Part shown: positions 1 through 6,988 of the stretch, one piece after another
Position numbering within the stretch: the first letter of the stretch is position 1
Layout of the letters: each line of letters starts with the position of its first letter
Assembly (NCBI GenBank): GCA_021160205.1
Contig: JAGHCZ010000109.1
Location: 1-7,679 of the forward strand
Length of the DNA: 7,679 nucleotides
Direction of reading: 5' to 3'
Origin: Nitrososphaerota archaeon
Lineage (GTDB): Archaea; Thermoproteota; Nitrososphaeria_A; Caldarchaeales; Wolframiiraptoraceae
Program-made: the position numbers and the translations under genes
Notes under the pieces: model-generated
Databases searched by the model: none
What the model saw: only the letters and a program-made list of their open reading frames with translations
What the model was told of the DNA's origin: nothing

Positions 1-188
1 GATTTAACATAAGGGTTAAAATCTATGACTGCCATAATGAGAAGATCGCGGAAGGCTATACCACCGTAAATATAGAGATGCCGCCGAGCAATAGCGGCTA
101 CTGGGATGAAGAGAGCATTTTGATATATCCGAAAGTATCTATGTTTGACGTGTATAGGATAGATGTAGAGGTGGAGAAGGTTGGCTAG
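1..188 (+). CDS. C-terminal end of a beta-rich, probably secreted protein (partial)
   Basis: An open frame enters from the left edge (first full codon at base 3) and ends at TAG 186-188, giving the last 61 residues of a protein that starts outside the window. The fragment alternates hydrophobic and polar residues (for example VKIYDC, TVNIEM, YRIDVEVEKVG), as expected of a beta-sandwich, and has no membrane segment. Its stop lies inside the start region of the next gene (8-base overlap, 181-188), so the two are very likely co-transcribed and translationally coupled. Because the neighbour is a class III signal peptide protein, this may also be a surface or pilin-like protein, but that is inference and no family can be named. 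The other two frames have stops within the first 12 bases, which supports this frame. Confidence 0.6.
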   Translation, partial: FNIRVKIYDCHNEKIAEGYTTVNIEMPPSNSGYWDEESILIYPKVSMFDVYRIDVEVEKVG

Positions 189-1407
189 AAAAAGTAGACG
201 CGGAATTTCATCGGTTATAGGCGCCGCGATAGCCATAGCGATATTCTTCACGATCATCGTTCCAACGTGGCTTTACCTACAAAACCTTCAAGCGATATAC
301 ACCGAAGAGGTGGGAAAGAGGCTGCAATACGAGGTCGAGAGGCTTAATGAGAAACTGGTGATTCACGCGACGCTGACGGCTCCAGACGCGCTTGGCAGGA
401 GATTCCTCTACGTGATGATACATAATACTGGCCCCCTATCCGCAAATATACCAACGATTTACATAGAAAGCACATACGACGGGTTAGTCACAATTTCGCC
501 GAACCTAGTCCTCGCCCCAGGAGAATTGGTGACGAAGAAGATTGAAAGCGAGATAGTCGAGCCCGGGGAAAAGGTAACTGTTAGAGCTGTTACTCTCAGG
601 GGAAACAGCTTCACGGCCTTAGAGACGAATTTAGGGCCAAATGATCTACCGTATATTCTCCTAGTCACCGTCGCGAACATGAGCCAACAATATCGATATA
701 AAGTAGTTGTAAGCGTCTTGCCGGCGGAAGGAGGAGTTAGGGTTGGATGCGTCTCGCCAGCGAGCGGAGAATTCGCCGAAGGATGCAGAGAACGAGCTGA
801 GGAAACTATCTGGCCGATAGGGTTCACGGATAGGCAGAGAAGCGTTGGATTTATGGTCGCTCCGGGATCGTATTCCGTCAAATTATATCGCTGCGAGTGG
901 ACTGGAAGCGGGTGGGGTAATGAGGCTCAACTCGAATCGGTCACCTTAGATATCACGGATGACACCGTCGTCAGGTTCGATGCTTTGGGCTTAGAGGAAA
1001 TAACCAAAATACCCCTCAGAATCTACACCCATAGACCCAACTCGGTATGGATCCTCTCCAGCCACACATATGAAGAAGTATGGATCCCCTTCACGGTTTC
1101 CCTCGGAAATAATTCAATACCCCTCCGAAATATAAGGACCCAGATTTTGGTCACCGACCGCGATCATGTGAGGCCTCCCCACTATATTGTTGATAAGGTA
1201 ATTATCGAGAGGCTCTTACCGGGAGAATCCTATAGCGGATATTTCGTGTTAGAAATCAAATTGAGAAGCGCTTATGATGAAGGGCAAATAACTTATGACA
1301 TCTGGATCGATAGCGCAGTTCGAGAAGATACGGGAGAAACGATTGATCAGGGCCACATGGAGCAACCTAGTCTAACCGATCTCAAACTCACCTTCTACAT
1401 CTACTAG
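181..1407 (+). CDS. Large archaeal type IV pilin-like surface protein (class III signal peptide)
   Basis: The 408-residue product begins with a short basic leader (ARKSRRG), then ISSVIGA and a hydrophobic helix to about residue 33. This is the archaeal prepilin pattern, with predicted cleavage by the prepilin peptidase (PibD/FlaK type) after Gly8. The helix would join the filament core or anchor the protein. Residues about 60-408 form a long beta-rich ectodomain with an Ig-like start (about 73-135, including an LxPGE turn). It has three cysteines (190, 202, 238); 190 and 202 could form a disulfide. At about 400 residues it is far longer than a typical major pilin (about 100-200), so a minor pilin, adhesin or pseudopilin is more likely. 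TTG 181 is the only start possible: an in-frame TAG lies at 166-168, and a GAGGTGGAG-like ribosome site (168-176) sits just before it. It overlaps the upstream gene by 8 bases and is convergent with the gene at 1417-2448. Confidence 0.8.
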   Translation: MARKSRRGISSVIGAAIAIAIFFTIIVPTWLYLQNLQAIYTEEVGKRLQYEVERLNEKLVIHATLTAPDALGRRFLYVMIHNTGPLSANIPTIYIESTYDGLVTISPNLVLAPGELVTKKIESEIVEPGEKVTVRAVTLRGNSFTALETNLGPNDLPYILLVTVANMSQQYRYKVVVSVLPAEGGVRVGCVSPASGEFAEGCRERAEETIWPIGFTDRQRSVGFMVAPGSYSVKLYRCEWTGSGWGNEAQLESVTLDITDDTVVRFDALGLEEITKIPLRIYTHRPNSVWILSSHTYEEVWIPFTVSLGNNSIPLRNIRTQILVTDRDHVRPPHYIVDKVIIERLLPGESYSGYFVLEIKLRSAYDEGQITYDIWIDSAVREDTGETIDQGHMEQPSLTDLKLTFYIY

Positions 1408-1416
1408 TCTAAAGTT

Positions 1417-2448
1417 TCACAGAAAACTGGTAGACTTTTTTGGGGTATATTTTCCTTTTATTGGTATTTTTCGTCCGCAGCGGGGACACCTATTATTCTC
1501 CAGCTTGTAGTAGGTTACGCGGTATAGGCGGCGCTCTATCAGGATTTTTCCACATTCTGGGCATATGGTTCTCTCGAATCGCGATGTCTCGATGTTCCCG
1601 ACGTAGACGAAGTTTATGCCCATCTTCAGCGCTTTTTCCCGGATTGATAGGAGTTTATCGAGCGATGTGGCGGGCTTCTTCCATAGGTGAGCGGGATAGT
1701 ATCTATTCACGTGTAGGGGGACGTCTTCTCCAAGCATATCTAGGTGTTTTCCCAGAATCCACTCCGCGCATTCGCCGGAATCGTTGAATCCCGTCACGAC
1801 CAAGTAGACCATTTCCACGTGTCCCCCGTTATCCAAGATGAACCTCGCGTTCCTGAAGACCTTCTCGTGATCTATTGAGGTCAAGGCGTTTCTGGCGTAT
1901 GGAGCCCCTTTGATGTCAACGCTGAATCCATCAGCTCCGGCTTCTATGAGCTTCTTCAGGGCCTTCTCGGTGAAGTATCCGTTCGTCACAAGAGTCGAGT
2001 AAAGCCCATTCTTGGAGGCGATCTCAAAGACATCTAATAGGTAGTCGAATAACGTGGCGGGCTCGTTAAAGCTCGAGCAAAGCCCCTCATCCCTATTTTT
2101 AATCGCTTTACCTACTAGGGTTTCGGGCGGAATCGGGGTTGCGTTAGGCGGAGGCTTTGAAAAGCTTAGATGATGGTTTTGACACCAAGGGCAGTAGAAA
2201 TTGCATCCGTATCCCGAAAACGTTAGCGCCGTGCTATTCGGCCAGTAATGAAATAGGGGCTTAATTTCTATCGGCCTGCTCTCGACCGCGCTTAAGACGC
2301 CGTATCCTAGGTGAATGAGCTTACCGTCGATGTTCGAGTAATTCGCGCAGATTCCTCTTGAGCCGGGTTCCAGCACGCAGTTCCTCTCGCATATCAAGCA
2401 TTTTACGACACTTTCGCCCACGAGTTCGCTCAACCTTGACCGCTTCAA
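1417..2448 (-). CDS. AmmeMemoRadiSam-type radical SAM enzyme (PFL-activase-like)
   Basis: This 343-residue protein belongs to the pyruvate formate-lyase-activase-like radical SAM superfamily (COG1180) and fits the AmmeMemoRadiSam subgroup. An N-terminal cysteine cluster (C17, C20, C24, C34 in the pattern CxxCxxxCx9C) is followed by DGKLIHLGYG. The SAM-binding 4Fe-4S motif is CNFYCPWC (C82, C86, C89), FNEPA stands in the GGEP-like position (127-131), and VTNGY (154-158) and VDIKG (177-181) are later barrel strands. A C-terminal CxxC...CxxC pair (C296, C299, C321, C324) looks like a zinc ribbon, as is usual in this subgroup. Family members often sit beside AMMECR1 and Memo genes, and neither is in the window. 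The substrate is unknown. The start is TTG (2448-2446), with GGTGA about ten bases upstream. The gene diverges from the SPASM gene. Confidence 0.87.
   Translation of the reverse strand: MKRSRLSELVGESVVKCLICERNCVLEPGSRGICANYSNIDGKLIHLGYGVLSAVESRPIEIKPLFHYWPNSTALTFSGYGCNFYCPWCQNHHLSFSKPPPNATPIPPETLVGKAIKNRDEGLCSSFNEPATLFDYLLDVFEIASKNGLYSTLVTNGYFTEKALKKLIEAGADGFSVDIKGAPYARNALTSIDHEKVFRNARFILDNGGHVEMVYLVVTGFNDSGECAEWILGKHLDMLGEDVPLHVNRYYPAHLWKKPATSLDKLLSIREKALKMGINFVYVGNIETSRFERTICPECGKILIERRLYRVTYYKLENNRCPRCGRKIPIKGKYTPKKSTSFL
1435..1441 (+). terminator. Possible U-rich terminator for the pilin transcript
   Basis: Seven consecutive T residues lie 28 bases after the pilin stop, and further T-rich stretches follow to about 1471. 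Archaeal transcription often ends at U-rich tracts without a hairpin. These bases also encode the last residues of the convergent radical SAM gene, so the composition may be partly chance. Confidence 0.35.
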
Positions 2449-2479
2449 AACCTACTATTCACCAATTGCTTCATAGTGC

Positions 2480-2489
2480 TAAATACTTA
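2480..2489. promoter_or_regulatory. Near-palindromic TATA-like element between divergent radical SAM genes
   Basis: TAAATACTTA reads TAAGTATTTA on the other strand (8 of 10 positions identical), so either orientation resembles an archaeal TATA box. Start sites about 25 bases away would fall near 2510 on the plus strand, just before the GGAGGT at 2515-2520, and near 2460 on the minus strand, 12 bases before the TTG at 2448. Both leaders would be short. It is the only clear TATA-like element in the 79-base gap. Confidence 0.45.
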
Positions 2490-2514
2490 TTCCCGAGGAT
2501 AGATGAGAAACTGC

Positions 2515-2520
2515 GGAGGT
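2515..2520 (+). promoter_or_regulatory. Shine-Dalgarno site that fixes the TTG start of the SPASM gene
   Basis: GGAGGT sits 7 bases before TTG 2528. A nearby ATG at 2524 is in another frame, so this site supports the TTG as the true start. Confidence 0.75.
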
Positions 2521-2527
2521 TTGATGG

Positions 2528-3970
2528 TTGTCGCTCGAAGTAGATGTCATCAAATTTGCCAGAATGATCTTCGGAAACAAAATTACCAAATCTCTGCTGG
2601 GAAGGCTTCTAGAAAAGGATCCATGCGGCTATAGAACCAGGCTCGACCACGTTTTAGCGATGTTCGCAGACGAGGAAGCTAAGAAGCAGCGGGTAAGATT
2701 CAGCTGCATGCTCGACTACTATTTCTCGAAACTTTTCTTGGAGGGAGCAATAAAGCTGATGCATCTAAGCGAAGAAGAATTCAAGGAAGGAATCCGCGAC
2801 CCCGCCGTGAGGAGGGGAACGGAGCTCGTCTTCAGAAGCATCCTCCAACACGGAATAACGGTCCCGCAAAAACTCTCCGCTCCGTTCCTAATAGTCTGGA
2901 ACTTCACTAATGCGTGCAACCTCCGGTGTAAGCACTGCTATCAGAGCGCGGGGCCGAAACCGCTTCCAAATGAATTGACTTTCGAAGAAAAGCTCGAGGT
3001 GGTTAAGCAGGTAGACGAGATGGGCATGCCGCTGATAGCGCTGAGCGGTGGAGAGCCCACGATTCACCCAGATTTCATCCCGATAGTCGAGGAAGGATCT
3101 AGGAGGGGAATCTACATGGCGGTTGCAACTAATGGAATAGCTTTCGCAAGCGAGCAGTTCACGGAGCGCGCGATCAAAGCGGGCTTAAGATACATCGAGA
3201 TCAGCTTGGACTCCACGGATCCCAAAGCACACGACGAGTTCAGGGGAGTTAAAGGAGCGTGGGAGAAAGCTGTTCAAGGAATTAAGAACGTCGTGAAAAA
3301 TGGAAAGGCCTCCACCGGCATAGCGATGACCCTGACCAAGCTCAATAAAAACGAAATCCACGACATGGTCAAGCTAGGAGAGGAGCTCGGGGTGACGAGG
3401 GTGATCTTCTTTAACTTCATCCCGACGGGGAGGGGGAAGGAGGCTTATGAGCTCGATTTAACTCCCGAGGAAAGAGAAGAAGCTCTTAAGGAGATATACA
3501 GGGAGTCAACGAGGGCGAAGGTTCAAGTCGTTTCCACGGCTCCGCAGCTCGCCAGAGTCTCGTGGCAAATGAGCAAAGGAGAGGACGTGCTTCCAACGCA
3601 TTTCACCGTTCCGAAGAGCCAAACCTTGAGAGGGCTCGCCGAATTCATTGGAGGCTGCGGCGCCGGTAGGATCTATGCTGCCCTTCAGCCTGATGGAACC
3701 GTTACTCCTTGCGTTTTCATGCCTATACCTGTCGGGAACGTGAGAAAGGAGAAGCTTCAAGATATCTGGAAGAACAGCAAGGTGATAAACGATCTCAAGA
3801 ATAAGGATCTGCTGAAACCTCCCTGCGGCACCTGCGAATACAGGTATATATGCGGTGGATGCAGAGCGAGGGGCTACGCGTATTTTGGAGACTATTTAGC
3901 GCCTGATCCCGGATGCTTAAAGGGCGTTATGACGAAGAAAGAAGCGGAGAAAGTCGCTCAGATAGCGTAG
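2528..3970 (+). CDS. Radical SAM/SPASM enzyme with N-terminal extension, substrate unknown
   Basis: This 480-residue protein has three parts. Residues 1-115 are a helical extension of no known function. The radical SAM barrel follows, with CNLRCKHC (C130, C134, C137) ligating the SAM-binding 4Fe-4S cluster, SGGEP at 173-177, TNG at 201-203 and EISLD at 224-228. The C-terminal SPASM region has C377, C395, C433, C436, C442, C445 and C463, including CxxCx5CxxC, enough to hold two auxiliary 4Fe-4S clusters. SPASM enzymes modify peptides (PqqE, anaerobic sulfatase-maturase types) or act in heme synthesis (AhbC/AhbD). No precursor peptide or heme gene is visible nearby, so I assign no reaction. From memory, similar extended SPASM proteins occur widely in archaea without an assigned role. 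It is a single gene, divergent from 1417-2448 and convergent with the pilus ATPase (11-base gap). Confidence 0.88.
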   Translation: MSLEVDVIKFARMIFGNKITKSLLGRLLEKDPCGYRTRLDHVLAMFADEEAKKQRVRFSCMLDYYFSKLFLEGAIKLMHLSEEEFKEGIRDPAVRRGTELVFRSILQHGITVPQKLSAPFLIVWNFTNACNLRCKHCYQSAGPKPLPNELTFEEKLEVVKQVDEMGMPLIALSGGEPTIHPDFIPIVEEGSRRGIYMAVATNGIAFASEQFTERAIKAGLRYIEISLDSTDPKAHDEFRGVKGAWEKAVQGIKNVVKNGKASTGIAMTLTKLNKNEIHDMVKLGEELGVTRVIFFNFIPTGRGKEAYELDLTPEEREEALKEIYRESTRAKVQVVSTAPQLARVSWQMSKGEDVLPTHFTVPKSQTLRGLAEFIGGCGAGRIYAALQPDGTVTPCVFMPIPVGNVRKEKLQDIWKNSKVINDLKNKDLLKPPCGTCEYRYICGGCRARGYAYFGDYLAPDPGCLKGVMTKKEAEKVAQIA

Positions 3971-3981
3971 AGAAACCGCGA

Positions 3982-5793
3982 TCATTCGAGTAGTCTAACG
4001 ACGCCGTGCTCCACTTCCACTTTTCCATCTTCTCTCAATTTCTTCAGCGCCTTGATGACGGCGACCTTTGAAGGCGAGATTCCGACGTAGATCCTCCAAA
4101 GCGGACACGTTCCCTTACTCGCTCTCAGCAGCTTAAGTATTTCAGCAGTCGCTTTCTCTTCCTCATCTCCGCTAACCGCTTCGATAGTTGTTTCTTCTCT
4201 TGAAGCCTTGAGCTCGGACGCTATTTTCGTTTCCTCAACGCTTATCTCGTATTGTCTTATGACCTGCTCCGGGCTCGAGTAATAAGAGTAAACTACATCT
4301 GCGACTCCCTTAATATCGATTATATCGTTCTCCACCATCCTCTTCAGGATCATCGTCCGCCTGTCTATTTCATTAAGCACATCCTCCTTGGTTTTCCCCA
4401 TCTTGAACGCTATCTTATCCAGAACCATGCTGTTCGAGAGATCTACCTTGAAGCTGTCGGTAAGTGGATCCCACTCCGCTATCGTAATGTACCTCCCGTA
4501 ATCGACGACCTCCCAAATATTCCGTATTCTTCTACCGAAAGCTCTCCCCATAAAGGGCTTAGGCAAGCTGACGCGCTCAACTAGGGCAACCGCGTCCAGA
4601 AGCGGGATATGGCTCGGAGGAATATTCATGGGCGGGCTGACCAGCCTTTTGATTACCGACTCGATGTTCTCGGCGTGAATCGTGGATAGACCTCCGTGGC
4701 CCGTGGCTATCGCCTGGAATAGGACGAATGCTTCTTCTCCTCGAACCTCTCCGACGACGAGATAATCTGGGCGGTATCTCAGGCTCGTTTTCACTAGATC
4801 GAAGAGCGTGATCTCTCCCGTTTTCAAGGATCCAAGTCCATAGCTTTCCCTCGTGACGAACCTAACCCAGTTTTCGCTCGGAATATTCAGCTCCGCCGTC
4901 TCCTCGCATGTAACTATCTTCATCCTAGGTTTTATGAAACATGACAAAGCGTTTAGAATGGTGGTTTTCCCGCTTCCAGTCGCTCCAGCTATTAAGACGT
5001 TAGCCTTGTGCTCTATTAAGAGCCAAAAATACGCAGCCATCTCCGGGCTCATGAGATTGCTTCTGATCAACTCGGTTATGCTGAACGGCTTTTCCCTGAA
5101 CTTTCTAATGGTGAAAGTGCTTCCCTTGGGAGAAACCTCTTCCCTAAAAGTCGCAGCCAACCTGTGCTTACCGTAGATCATCGCGTCTAGGATCGGGAAT
5201 GCGGATGATATGTGCCTCTCAGATTTGTGGGCAAGCTGGATTATGTAGTCGTCTAAGGCATCTCTATCCGTGAAGACTATGTTAGTCGGCATGCTCTCGT
5301 AATCCCTATGCCAAACGTAAACTGGAACCCTGACACCGTCGCATGAAACGTCCTCTATCTTATAGTCCTCCATGATCACATTCAGCGGCCCGAAGCCCGT
5401 CATATCCCTCTCGAGATAATAGAAGAGCTTCCTCTTCGAGTCCTCGTCAACCCTCCCAAGAGCCCTTCTATACTTTCTTAGAATCTTGTCAGCTGTATCG
5501 AGAAGAATTTTCTTCGCATCTTCCTCCTCGCCGGACTTAGGAGGCTCCAGCTCCTTCGAAAGAATATCCTTTAACTTCTCAAGCACGATTATCTCTTCTG
5601 GAGATAGCTGGACTTCTTTAACGAAATATGTGGGCTCGAGTGTTGCGCTCCGAGGGCTGGCGATCACAACTCCAGCTAGATCTTCTCGGATGGGATATTC
5701 TTCGAGAATCTCGTAGTCCTCGGGGAGGGGGGTGATCTCTATACCTTTCCAAAAGCTCGGGATTTCTTCGACTTTGATCTTGCTTTTCCCCAC
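3982..5793 (-). CDS. Archaeal type IV pilus/secretion ATPase (TadA/FlaI/GspE family)
   Basis: The 603-residue cytoplasmic motor ATPase would power assembly or retraction of a type IV pilus-like filament through a GspF/TadC-like membrane platform. Residues about 60-240 form the N-terminal domain (ERDMTGFGPLNVIMED near 128-143). The RecA-like core has Walker A GATGSGKT (270-277), an Asp-box-like CEETAEL (296-302), Walker B with E349 in VVGEVRGEEA and a His box GHGGLSTIHAE (365-375), all intact. The bacterial GspE zinc cysteines are absent, as in TadA/FlaI proteins. After the usual tail (YYSSPEQV, 504-511) come an acidic linker and an extra winged-helix-like segment (about 548-603). The start is GTG (5793-5791), with AGGGAG at 5805-5800 six bases upstream. 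No platform gene lies beside it. It diverges from the roadblock-GTPase operon, which suggests a shared function. Confidence 0.93.
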   Translation of the reverse strand: MGKSKIKVEEIPSFWKGIEITPLPEDYEILEEYPIREDLAGVVIASPRSATLEPTYFVKEVQLSPEEIIVLEKLKDILSKELEPPKSGEEEDAKKILLDTADKILRKYRRALGRVDEDSKRKLFYYLERDMTGFGPLNVIMEDYKIEDVSCDGVRVPVYVWHRDYESMPTNIVFTDRDALDDYIIQLAHKSERHISSAFPILDAMIYGKHRLAATFREEVSPKGSTFTIRKFREKPFSITELIRSNLMSPEMAAYFWLLIEHKANVLIAGATGSGKTTILNALSCFIKPRMKIVTCEETAELNIPSENWVRFVTRESYGLGSLKTGEITLFDLVKTSLRYRPDYLVVGEVRGEEAFVLFQAIATGHGGLSTIHAENIESVIKRLVSPPMNIPPSHIPLLDAVALVERVSLPKPFMGRAFGRRIRNIWEVVDYGRYITIAEWDPLTDSFKVDLSNSMVLDKIAFKMGKTKEDVLNEIDRRTMILKRMVENDIIDIKGVADVVYSYYSSPEQVIRQYEISVEETKIASELKASREETTIEAVSGDEEEKATAEILKLLRASKGTCPLWRIYVGISPSKVAVIKALKKLREDGKVEVEHGVVRLLE

Positions 5794-5828
5794 GTCTTTC
5801 TCCCTGAGACTATCTATATTTCAGCATC

Positions 5829-5838
5829 AATATATAAT
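5829..5838 (-). promoter_or_regulatory. TATA box for the pilus ATPase gene
   Basis: On the minus strand this reads AGATTATATATT (5840-5829). A start about 25 bases downstream would fall near 5808, just before the AGGGAG ribosome site (5805-5800) and the GTG at 5793. A second AT-rich candidate, TTTTTAA at 5850-5844, cannot be excluded. Confidence 0.55.
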
Positions 5839-5856
5839 CTCCACTTAAAAAGGCTC

Positions 5857-5868
5857 CTCGGGACCGAG
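5857..5868. repeat. Perfect 12-base inverted repeat between divergent promoters (candidate operator)
   Basis: CTCGG-GA-CCGAG is a perfect 5+5 inverted repeat with a 2-base spacer. It lies between the two TATA boxes (5829-5838 minus, 5884-5891 plus), 18 and 15 bases from them. The position suits a dimeric regulator acting on both promoters. The arms are short, so chance is possible. Confidence 0.35.
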
Positions 5869-5883
5869 CCGGAAATCTGCTGG

Positions 5884-5891
5884 TATATAAA
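5884..5891 (+). promoter_or_regulatory. TATA box for the roadblock-GTPase operon
   Basis: TATATAAA is a strong archaeal TATA match. Transcription would start near 5910-5914. This makes the GTG at 5910 nearly leaderless, or leaves a leader of about 50 bases before the ATG at 5961. Confidence 0.6.
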
Positions 5892-5909
5892 CAAAGCTAT
5901 CGGGGTTAG

Positions 5910-6620
5910 GTGGTTTTCGGAAAACGATATAAGATTCTTGAAAAGTTCTTTATTATTAGTATGGATGCGTTCGCTCCCGTTTTCGCTGCCCTCTTTACGA
6001 ATTCCTTCTTCTCGCTCATACTCTCACTAATAGCTTTGATCCTCTCCATAATCGCTTTAATTTACTCTAGGAAAGCGGTCAAGAAAACTGTTCCTCAAGT
6101 TCAGGCTCCAAAGCCGCCGGAAAAGAAAGAAGTCGAAGTTAAAGCTCTTGAAAAACCAGCCAAGGAGGCTGCTCCGGAAAAGGCGCCGCCGAGGGTTGAG
6201 CTGCTTCAAGCTCCAGCAAGGCCCCCTCCAGCTGAAGTAAAGGGAATCCCTGAAATTAAGCCAAAGAAAGAGGAGACCACTCTCGGATTTGACTCGCTTG
6301 AGGACTTGGCCACAATTATAGGGATGGATTCGCTGCTGCTCTTTAATATGATGGGAATGTCGATAGAATCTTATAACGTCAGCGAAGAAAACCGCGTCGC
6401 AGCATCGCTCGCCGACTTCGTGGCCACCATCCGGAAATTCGATTCATCTTTTAACGCGGTCTCGATCGAGAACGATCTTAAGACCATGATCTTGGCTGTT
6501 GGAAGAGTCGGAGAAATGGAGGTCTTCGCTTTAAGCGTCGGAAAAACCGAGCTGGAGCTCGAGGAAGTGCGAGAGCTGTTGAAGACGTATCTTTCCGATC
6601 TCATGGGGAGGACAGGATGA
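5910..6620 (+). CDS. Membrane-anchored roadblock/LC7-like protein
   Basis: The 236-residue product has one transmembrane helix (about 32-53, followed by basic SRKAVKK), a Pro/Lys/Glu-rich linker (about 60-122, with APKPPEKKE and APARPPPAE) and a C-terminal domain (about 128-233). That domain has the strand-helix-strand order of roadblock/LC7 folds: strand 141-152, helix 162-176, strands about 182-197 and 203-210, and helix 214-232. The match is by fold pattern and context and is weaker than for the next gene. The likely role is to hold a GTPase complex at the inner face of the membrane. The start is uncertain: GTG 5910 has only a weak GGGG site and lies at the predicted transcription start, while ATG 5961 (219 residues) keeps the helix but has no clear ribosome site. 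It overlaps the next gene by ATGA. Confidence 0.75.
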   Translation: MVFGKRYKILEKFFIISMDAFAPVFAALFTNSFFSLILSLIALILSIIALIYSRKAVKKTVPQVQAPKPPEKKEVEVKALEKPAKEAAPEKAPPRVELLQAPARPPPAEVKGIPEIKPKKEETTLGFDSLEDLATIIGMDSLLLFNMMGMSIESYNVSEENRVAASLADFVATIRKFDSSFNAVSIENDLKTMILAVGRVGEMEVFALSVGKTELELEEVRELLKTYLSDLMGRTG

Positions 6621-6988
6621 TGACCGAAATTCACGAAGAAGAATTTAGCGACTTGATAGACACCGTAAAGGCGGCGAGCAGGGGATGGATCGAGGCCATC
6701 GCGATCATATCTGAAGATGGAACCCCGCTGGCTCATAACAGCGAGTTGGAGTTCAACGCCGAATATGTTGGAGCGGCGACGGCGGCTATCTGCGGGGCCA
6801 TTTCAGCCGTGATTGAGCTCCTGAACGTGAAGAATTATAGGAAGGCGGATATCCAGTTAGAGGGCAGCCGATATCTCCTGATGAGACCATATAAAGGACA
6901 TTATATTGTGTGCTTAACCAAGCAGAAGCCGAATCTCGGATTCATCAACATGATTTTGGAAGCATATCTCTCCGAGAGGGAAAAATGA
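6617..6988 (+). CDS. Soluble roadblock/LC7 domain protein (MglB-like)
   Basis: This 123-residue protein is essentially one roadblock/LC7 domain: an N-terminal helix (8-21), strands around IEAIAIISEDGTPLAHNS (25-42), a long Ala-rich helix (47-70), strands 76-101 (ADIQLEG, YLLMRP, YIVCLT) and a closing helix (108-119). It has no signal peptide or membrane segment. Roadblock proteins dimerise and bind Ras-like GTPases; bacterial MglB is the GTPase-activating partner of MglA. A matching GTPase follows directly, which supports the same pairing here. Whether it acts as an activator, an exchange factor or a scaffold cannot be read from sequence. The start at 6617 overlaps the upstream stop (ATGA) and follows GGGGAGG (6605-6611); a second in-frame ATG lies at 6620. 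The stop overlaps the GTPase start in the same way. Confidence 0.88.
   Translation: MMTEIHEEEFSDLIDTVKAASRGWIEAIAIISEDGTPLAHNSELEFNAEYVGAATAAICGAISAVIELLNVKNYRKADIQLEGSRYLLMRPYKGHYIVCLTKQKPNLGFINMILEAYLSEREK

Noticed and set aside
459..881. Minus-strand open frame of 140 codons inside the pilin gene
   Set aside because: It lies wholly opposite a well-supported class III signal peptide gene, has no recognisable domain and reads as a low-quality antisense shadow.
3971..4045. Pyrimidine-rich stretch after the SPASM gene as a terminator
   Set aside because: There is no convincing T-run or hairpin, and the bases code for the conserved-looking tail of the ATPase.
6910..6984. Longer GTPase start at 6910
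   Set aside because: It would overlap the roadblock gene by 79 bases and put 25 unrelated residues before the first strand. ATG 6985 has the ATGA overlap and a ribosome site.
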